Part shown: positions 57,253 through 64,000 of the stretch, in pieces
How the letters are laid out: each line of letters starts with the position of its first letter
Position numbering within the stretch: the stretch's first letter is position 1
Source: Arbacia lixula
Taxonomy: Eukaryota > Echinodermata > Echinoidea > Arbacioida > Arbaciidae
Assembly (NCBI GenBank): GCA_963669155.1
Contig: OZ022581.1
Location: 10,519,997 to 10,583,996 of the forward strand
Direction of reading: 5' to 3'
Length of the DNA: 64,000 nucleotides
Notes under the pieces: model-generated
The model's input: the letters and a program-made list of their open reading frames with translations, nothing else
The model's database searches: none
Told to the model about the DNA's origin: nothing
Position numbers and translations under genes: made by a program

Positions 57253-60200
57253 TTAATGATAGGAGAGAAACGGTACAGTATACATGTATGTAACATTGTT
57301 AACATACATGTACCGTTTTATGTTCATGCTTTTTCTTATACCGGGTAATCGAAGATATAGTTTGTATGTATGTGTACACATGTACTGTTCAAGTCATTAC
57401 GTTTAACGTGCATGCCTTTGTGCACCGGCATTATGCGCAAGCGTTGTTCACTTGACGAACGGGTAATAGACTTTGCGCATCAGGGGTTGTCATATAAATG
57501 AGAGCGGCTCGGAGACTTTGCGCCAGGCCCCTGCCAATGAGTCATTTCCCAGTGAGGGCAATTACTGCTACGCTCGCTGGTGTTACCGTGCTGTGCGATT
57601 ATTTCCCCCCCCCCCCATTCGTCATTCTAGCACTGCGGTTAATCATGCTTGTATGGCCGCTTGTAAATCTTATCAAAAGTCGTCAATGGCAAATTTGCTT
57701 GGACTCTGAGTATATGCGCATTATGGTATGTAACATATTTTATATAATAGAACAACTTTGGCTTCCTCATCTCCTTACAATTGGTAACATGAATTAATAA
57801 TTTGTACACAGAGAATTTAAAGTGTATGGAATGTATTTAGGTAAATTCATGACTACACGATGGTCTTGTGATCACGATTGACCCATGAAATTGATAGTGT
57901 ATTGGATTACTGTTAACAAATAATCTGCCATTAATGTCTTAATATTAATATATATTTTGTACATGTAGTGATTTTGCTGCCCTAAACATCCTAAGCACGA
58001 TAAACAGCACGTGAACATGCATTGTACTACTGTACATGTATTTCCACACGGTATATTGCAGACACAAACATTGCCTCCGTATGGCACATGCAGCCCTGGA
58101 GAGCACACACACGCACACACAAGCACACTATGCATGCACAAACTACCGGTATATGCACGTGTCAAGCACACAAACGCTATTTCAAGTAAATGCGGAAAAC
58201 AATGCCTGATTTGTTGCATTAACTACACACCTACATGTGAATGTGAAAGCAGGGGGAAATGGAAACATTTATTTGCGGGGCTTTTTATCAAACCTGATAC
58301 CATGAAAGTGAACCCTGAACCATGCTTGCGCTATATTCCTTATGAAAAACAAATTGAGTTTTCCCGGGGAGGGTAGGCTCCTGTTTGCATTTCAGCTGCT
58401 TGATTTCCCTATGCTCCTGTGGATTTCTTTCACTGGCCATAAGGATCATATTTTGTGACAAACGTGTACAACTTTGAAAGATTGGTAATTACTACATTGT
58501 AGTGCAACTATACTTGTGTTTAATCAAATGCAAGTGAATGATGTTGTTATTGTTCAGATGCATGCATGCATTCTCCAGTACAAACGAATATGCAGTGTGT
58601 AAGAAATTATGTCATAAAGAAAAAGATATCTTTGTGTGGTGTTACTAGAGGAATAAAGTGTGAGTCTTGTGTGGCAGCTTGCGTGTACCTCGTGCGTCTA
58701 CTGCTTGGTCATGTAATGTACATGTAGGATTCATTATAATATGTGCGCTGGAATGACACATCCGCTCACACTAGTAACAGGGGAGGGGGTTCTTCCTAAC
58801 GCTCTGTCGTGTGGTCGAGTCGGGTGGTTCAAAGGGAGAGTAGTCAGTATCCGTGGGATTGGGAATATGCTCACTGGCTGCACATGGTGTTGCAGTGCAA
58901 CGTGTATAGGGCTCTCCCCCGGATTCTGTATTGATATTGGATTGAATACATTGATACGTGATATTGGTGGTCGTTGTGGACATATAATCTTCTTTTGATT
59001 GAGCATTATTTCAAATACACTGTAGTAGATTTTTTTGCATCTTTCTGTCAAAAAGTGAACAAGTGATGCTTCATTAAAGGGACATTTGCTGTAGATGTAT
59101 GGGAGATGAGAGCTTTGGGCAAATACAATCTACATGTACGGTATATGTACGTAGTAAATTATAGTACCCTGTGTCTCCCTTAGAGCTCTGGTCATTGTGA
59201 TGATCGAGATGATCGAGAAATAAGCAATTCAACACACTGTTTTCCAGTGTACTGTGTGCGTTGTTAGTATGGGGGGGGGGGGGGGAGGCATGTTCGGAAA
59301 TGCTGTGCTTACAGGCAAATAAGCATGGGTCATAAACTTGCATGGCCTGCAAGTTTAGGGGTCTGTATGAGCCAAATCGCAGTTAGCTTTTAGGATCAGA
59401 AATGGCACGCTAGTTTACCACTTTGGTCTCAAGAAGATAGGCCTTTATAATAAAACGCATCAAACTGTTACATGGATAGCATCTCATCTGTGAGAGAAAT
59501 CACTGTCAGATTTGGTCTCCAAGCTATGGGGAAGAGCATCCTATTGATTAGTCTGTGGCTGTTGTGAGCATAGCTTGTGGTCAGGAGTACCGGGGATCCA
59601 TCTTGTGTGTGTTCATGCGTGCTCTTCATACAAGACCCCTATTGTTAAGGGCTCATTACATGTGACTTCAAGCCCTCTGAAGAAGCAACAAAGACCCCTT
59701 TTAGGATGCACACAATGACCAGTCCTGGTCCACGCAATCACGCATTTCAATATCAGGCACTAGTGTTTTGTTTTTAAAGAATGACTGTACAGACGGGTGT
59801 ATGAAAGAGCTGGTTTGTGGTCTGGTAGTTTCAGTGACTTCAAGATTCGTGTACTTGAAAACTCAGTATTTGTAGGTGTATGTGAATATTGAGTGCAGTA
59901 GTGTGTATATGTACATGTATGTGTGTGTATAGAAGATGAAATATATAGATGAAATAGGTGATTCCACAATTGATTAGGCTATTCTGAGACTTTTTTTTGT
60001 ATCATTTACACAAGGAATTACAATTTATGTAGGCTTTTTAAGGTTAGTGTAGGATACCAGTGTACCTAAAAGAATGATTAGGTAATGCAAATGAAGAAAA
60101 AAAGTAGTATCCTAAAAGAACAAAATTAAAAAAGGAGGACACAAAAAATGTTACAAATTGTCTAATTTTCAGAAAGACCAAAATGTTATCTGTGGCCTAA

Positions 60201-60364
60201 CAAAGCAGCTAAAGGTAATTTTGTTATGCAATCTCAACTGGCGCTACGCAACAAGTGTGATATGTTTTACTCTTTACCAACCATGAATATCAGCATAAGA
60301 CAATAATTTAGATCTTCATTTTGCTTAATCTGTGTTTGTTTTCTTTCTGGTTGGCCCTCTGCAG
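57253..60364. other. Non-coding stretch upstream of the coding gene
   Basis: A GC-richer patch at 57470-57660 contains TGAGTCAT (AP-1-like). A G-run lies at 59271-59285. Several small frames at 57473-59352 oppose each other. The last 30 bases form the polypyrimidine tract and acceptor CCCTCTGCAG at 60355-60364. Confidence 0.45.
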
Positions 60365-60405
60365 GTGGAGCTAAGACAATGGATGAAGGCTGAAGACGTA
60401 TCAGG
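60365..60405 (+). promoter_or_regulatory. 5' untranslated leader with two upstream AUGs
   Basis: After the acceptor CTGCAG come 41 nt before the main start. An upstream ATG at 60379 (context ACAATGG) opens a four-codon frame MDEG ending at 60393. Another ATG at 60383 opens an 11-codon frame ending at 60418, overlapping the main start. Such uORFs usually lower or regulate translation. They apply only if transcription enters from an upstream exon, as the acceptor implies. Confidence 0.5.
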
Positions 60406-62466
60406 ATGGAGTCACTGACTAGTCTGTGCAAGCCGCCACCTCAAGCCATCGTCATGGAGTCCCCAGAGTCTCCGCCCCCTAGCGACCAGCAGACGCTGGA
60501 GTGCGAGCGAACTTACACAGACTCCGATGAGATCATCACCCCACTAGTCACGGCAGAGTCGTATCACAACTTCCTGGGGGAAACTAGCCTCACGCCTCCT
60601 GAATGCAACATCTCGGAGTCAGAGTCTGGAGAAGATGACGGGAGGTCCGATAAAGATAGAGACTTGTCTCCACCCAGCAAGGTCAAGGACTCAGAGAACA
60701 CCTCAGGTGATGAGCCGGGAAAAAGAGCTGGAGTTGACCCACCAGAAGATGTTGCTTGCTCTATTTTGAATCCTCTCCGAGATTCAGTAGAGGAAGAGGG
60801 GAAGGAAAACGGTTCTAACTCAGATGGTCATCATAGAGGAATTGAAGCCAGTTCTGACACCCCAGTAGACTTGCTACGGGGTGAGGAGCCTTTGGCACCA
60901 GATTCAACAACGGTGGAGGTAGCTGATCAGCTGCTGTCTGATCCTGATCAGGACCGTAGTAAGGAGACTGCGGATGGGGATTCTCTCTCTTGTAAAGTTA
61001 GCGAGTTGTCAGAAGAACAGGCATCACATGTTGCTTCATCACAGGATGCGTCTGTTGAAGCCATTGAACCAGCGCAAACCCCTGAAGAAACCAATGAGGG
61101 ATCCAGGGGACAGGATGAAACTTCCACAGACTCTGCAAGAGTTTTGTCACCTGTAACAGATCAACCTGAAAAACATTGTGAAACACCAGATCACAACAAA
61201 GATAGTGAAACAACTATTACAGCTGATGTGTCCTCTAGTGCGCCAAATATAGAGCCTGAAAAACATACACATGAAGAAACTGATCAAAGTAGCATTCCAC
61301 TGTCACATCTTGATTGTAGCGAAAAAGAGAAAGATATGTCTGAAAATGTGGCCGGAGAGGAGAGCGTGGAGGAGATGGACACATTACACATGTCTGTAAA
61401 TGAAATGTCTTTGAACAATGATTCTGGATCAGGAGAAGGCGAAGGTGAGGTTCCTAGCCAACAAATGGATACTACAGAAGATCCTCTCTCCATGCCAGCA
61501 AGAAATGACTCTCAAGATGCTACTACTTCCAACAAAGCAGACAATGAATTATCCTCGACATCTCTCTCAAATAAGCCAAAGCAACGCAAGAGATTTTCTC
61601 TTGACAACCTCCTAGCGCGAGTGAATTCTAGCACCAAGTCTCTCACGCAATCAGAGGACAGTGCTCAAGGGACTGGAGTCGCTTCTCCATCACAGTCACG
61701 AAGGAAAATCTTCAAACAAAAATCTCCTGCAGCTGCCTCTAAGACGTCCTTCCTGTGCTCTTCTGTGGATGACTCTCAGTCTGAAGAGGAGGTTGACATA
61801 TCTGTGAGAGAGCTGGATGAAGTTGCTGATGCTCCTGGCACAATGGAGGGACAGGCCAGTAATGGAGTTGACTCTGATGATGGTGCTTATACTCCAGAGG
61901 CTGTGATTCGCAGACCAGTAAGCAGTATGCTGGGTAGCAGCAGCAGCAGTAGCAATAAACGGAAACCACCCAGCTCCTCTCGCATCGCCGCAGCTCTGGA
62001 GAATCTCCTGGATTCTGCCTCGGACATCACAGATTTCTGTGACATTGCCAGCAAGGTGTTTGATGGTGCTAAGGAGTCTCCCTACAATCGAGAGATGTGC
62101 TCCGGACAATTCTCACCTTCTCCTGAGGACGCACCCGTCCCCAACAATGAGGGAGAGGGGCCAATAGAACCTTGCCGCTCACCATCGCAACCAATGGTTG
62201 TTGACGAACAGCAGCCTCAACAACAACGACAACAAAAGCAACATATCCAACAACAACAACAACAATATCCGCACCAGCAGCTTCAGAACATCCAGCCAGC
62301 CGCAGCTATTCCGACCAATCCCGTTCAAGCTGTTAATGTGCAGAATGAGTTCAGCAAAGTTCTGCACATCAGCGGCACGCCGCCTCACCTGACTGCTCCC
62401 CCTCGTCTGAGGAACCCATCAGGAGAGACAGCCAGGCCGAATGCTCCAGGCACTAATAACATACAG
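60406..62466 (+). CDS. Large first coding exon of an unrecognised acidic, disordered, probably nuclear protein
   Basis: 687 codons from an ATG in strong context (A at -3, G at +4) with an in-frame stop upstream at 60391. The protein is acidic and Ser/Glu/Asp-rich to about residue 385, followed by a basic patch KPKQRKRFSLDNLLARVNSS (about 388-407), a second basic patch SRRKIFKQKS (about 430), a Ser run with NKRKPPSSS (about 512-526), a likely helical segment RIAAALENLLDSASDITDFC (from about 527) and a Gln-rich tract (about 600-630). It ends in CAG before GTGAGC, in phase 0. Composition fits a chromatin or transcription regulator, but I recognise no family domain. Read-through past the donor would add 11 residues and stop at 62502. 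Confidence 0.85.
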
Positions 62467-63110
62467 GTGAGCTTCACACCATGGTCATTCAACTACATGT
62501 AGACATGAACAATGCATGTGATGAGACAATTGGCTAGCCAACCCTAGGCTCTCATGAACTGTACGGAGGCTCATCTTTTAAAATGAGTCGCGATGAATGG
62601 AAGAAATATTCAATTGTTTCTTCCTCGGGAAACGTTAGAAAAGAAGGGATGGCCAGTTTGGGGGAATTCATTGTTTTTTTTTAATGGATCGCTATTTTAT
62701 GTTAAACAAAATTGGGACTTGGGCCTGAAAGTCAGGCACTGTGTGACCTACAGAGTCTGCTCCCAGAATGCATCAGTAACTTCCTATCCCTTCTTTTTAA
62801 ACAGTTGTTTCCTTGTGATAAGTATTGAGAAAGGTGCAATTATTTTTTTTGCCACTTGAAATGGAGCTCTAACTGATGCAGAAAGTCATTATTGATTAAG
62901 TGTCAGGAGGCTGAGATTTAGGCTAACTTAGTTCATGGATTGTAGATAATGCCGTTTATTAATTTGAACTTCATCTCAACATGTTTGCTAAATGTATTTC
63001 AACTAGTGTTTACATCATAGTCCTTCTATCTGCTGACATATTATAATTATATGTAATTATGAACTTGTACTTAATATACAATTCTCCCTTCTTCCCTTAT
63101 CCTATGACAG
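62467..63110 (+). other. Intron, phase 0
   Basis: The donor CAG|GTGAGC and acceptor CCTATGACAG|G give 644 bp of AT-rich intron. Joining the exons keeps the frame (NNIQ then GVVLPPPG). No repeat or nested gene seen. Confidence 0.85.
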
Positions 63111-64000
63111 GGTGTTGTTCTTCCACCACCTGGTGCTCCTAGCCATCAGAAGACGGTCCTAATGCTCCAGGGAGGTGACACACTCAAGGTCGATATGCAG
63201 GGCAATCTCATCCTCTTCAACAACCAAGGCAAGCAGACAGCATGTGTCAACAGCAGTTTGATCAATGGCATTGTGCTGTCCAAGACAGTCATCAAAGCTG
63301 CAGAAGAAGCAACCCTGACAAGCCCTCCTGCTGCCCCTGCTCCTCCCGTTCCTCCCCCTGCACCTGTAGCAAAGCCAACCCAACTCAAGATAGGGGAACC
63401 CCCTCCACTTGTGCCAGCTGCTCCCGCTCCCCTATCCGCTGCCCCAGCACCACCCCCCGTACCGGCTCAGCAAGAACGTCCAAATCAATTGTGGAGTCCT
63501 GCCAACAATGATGAGAGCTTGGTAGCGGTGGGAGCAAGGCGTAGCAGCATGAGTGATGCTGACAGTGGGGCCTTCCGTCGGGGCACAGTGAGGAGCATGA
63601 TCGCCTCCAGTAACTGGGTTCCACCCAACTCTGCACCACCCCCCTCCACCCAGGTTGTCCATGTGCCGCAGGGTCAGTACCCATCGCTGTTGCACAATGC
63701 TTTGGTGCAGCAGCAGACCACAACACAGGAATCACAGCAGAACTCATATCTAATTCAGCACCAACAACAGCAGCAGCAGCAACAACAACAACAGCAGCAG
63801 CAGCAGCAGCAGCAACTTCCTTCTGTGTACCACCAAACTCAGCTTCCACCTCACAAAGCAGCTCAGACCTCTCAGGCCAATGTATTCCAGTTCCCGCACC
63901 AACAATTTCAGCAGGCTCAGCAATTCCAACTCCAGCAAGTTCCACCGCCAAATCAGTTGGGAGATGAGCGAGCCATCCCAATGCCTGGCACATCGGCTGT
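63111..64000 (+). CDS. Second coding exon (partial) of the same gene, Pro- and Gln-rich
   Basis: Open in phase 0 to the window end, giving 296 more codons. A compact-looking stretch, LMLQGGDTLKVDMQGNLILF then NNQGKQTACVNSSLINGIVL (about residues 705-750), is the best candidate for a folded or conserved piece. It is followed by a Pro/Ala-rich region, a Ser/Arg stretch (ARRSSMSDADSGAFRRGTVR) and a polyglutamine run encoded by mixed CAG/CAA near 63760-63820. The mixture of codons suggests a stable tract. The exon continues past the window. Confidence 0.85.

Noticed and set aside
61696-62109. 137-codon minus-strand frame
   Set aside because: Antisense shadow of the large coding exon, as are the minus frames at 62179-62388 and 63385-63993.
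1-64000. Search by eye for retrovirus-like, Polinton-like or envelope-bearing elements
   Set aside because: No long terminal repeats, integrase, protease, capsid or envelope-like frame was recognised.

Overview
The window looks like metazoan nuclear DNA, most likely from a marine deuterostome and perhaps an echinoderm such as a sea urchin. That placement is an inference. It rests on AT-rich, gene-poor DNA, spliceosomal introns, a CR1-type LINE whose ORF1 carries a PHD-like finger, tRNA-Gln(CTG) genes of animal type, many TA-flanked foldback elements, long CT/CA microsatellites and many copies of the palindrome TACATGTA. No retrovirus-like, Polinton-like or toxin gene was recognised.

Layout. 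Bases 31-169 hold a candidate internal exon of a gene entering from the left, with a possible last exon at 2215-2319. From 2.3 to 20 kb there is no convincing gene, only foldback MITEs (521-825, 6226-6446, 10043-10381, 11766-11965, 13281-13513, 19699-19877), a six-unit tandem repeat (10494-11440) and microsatellites. From 20.18 to about 25.2 kb, on the minus strand, lies a full-looking CR1-type LINE: about three tandem monomers as its 5' region, intact ORF1 (PHD finger, coiled coil, RNA-binding region), intact ORF2 (endonuclease plus reverse transcriptase) and a (TAAAG)n tail. A TTAA-flanked MITE-like element follows (25407-26101). Three tRNA-Gln(CTG) genes sit at 28.0-30.5 kb among microsatellites and a tandem repeat rich in AGGTCA half-sites.

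From 31 to 60 kb the DNA is mostly non-coding. It holds a CpG-richer stretch with good splice donors (32270-32900), a MITE cluster (33569-35293, one with a neighbouring unfilled duplicate of its target), a 10-copy 92-bp minisatellite made of splice-donor-like sequence (37535-38470), a 1-kb foldback element (41319-42340), a candidate 81-nt untranslated exon (44947-45027), a six-copy 120-bp repeat (46160-46895) and a 3.2-kb satellite of about 70 copies of a 45-bp unit (51585-54755).

The one confident host gene starts at 60365 on the plus strand: a 2.1-kb exon with the start codon at 60406, a 644-bp intron, then an exon running off the right end. It encodes at least 983 residues of largely disordered, acidic, Ser-, Pro- and Gln-rich protein with basic nuclear-localisation-like patches. 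I do not recognise the family. The 32.9-60.4 kb stretch may be this gene's 5' intron, in which case both splice-donor-rich arrays lie inside it.
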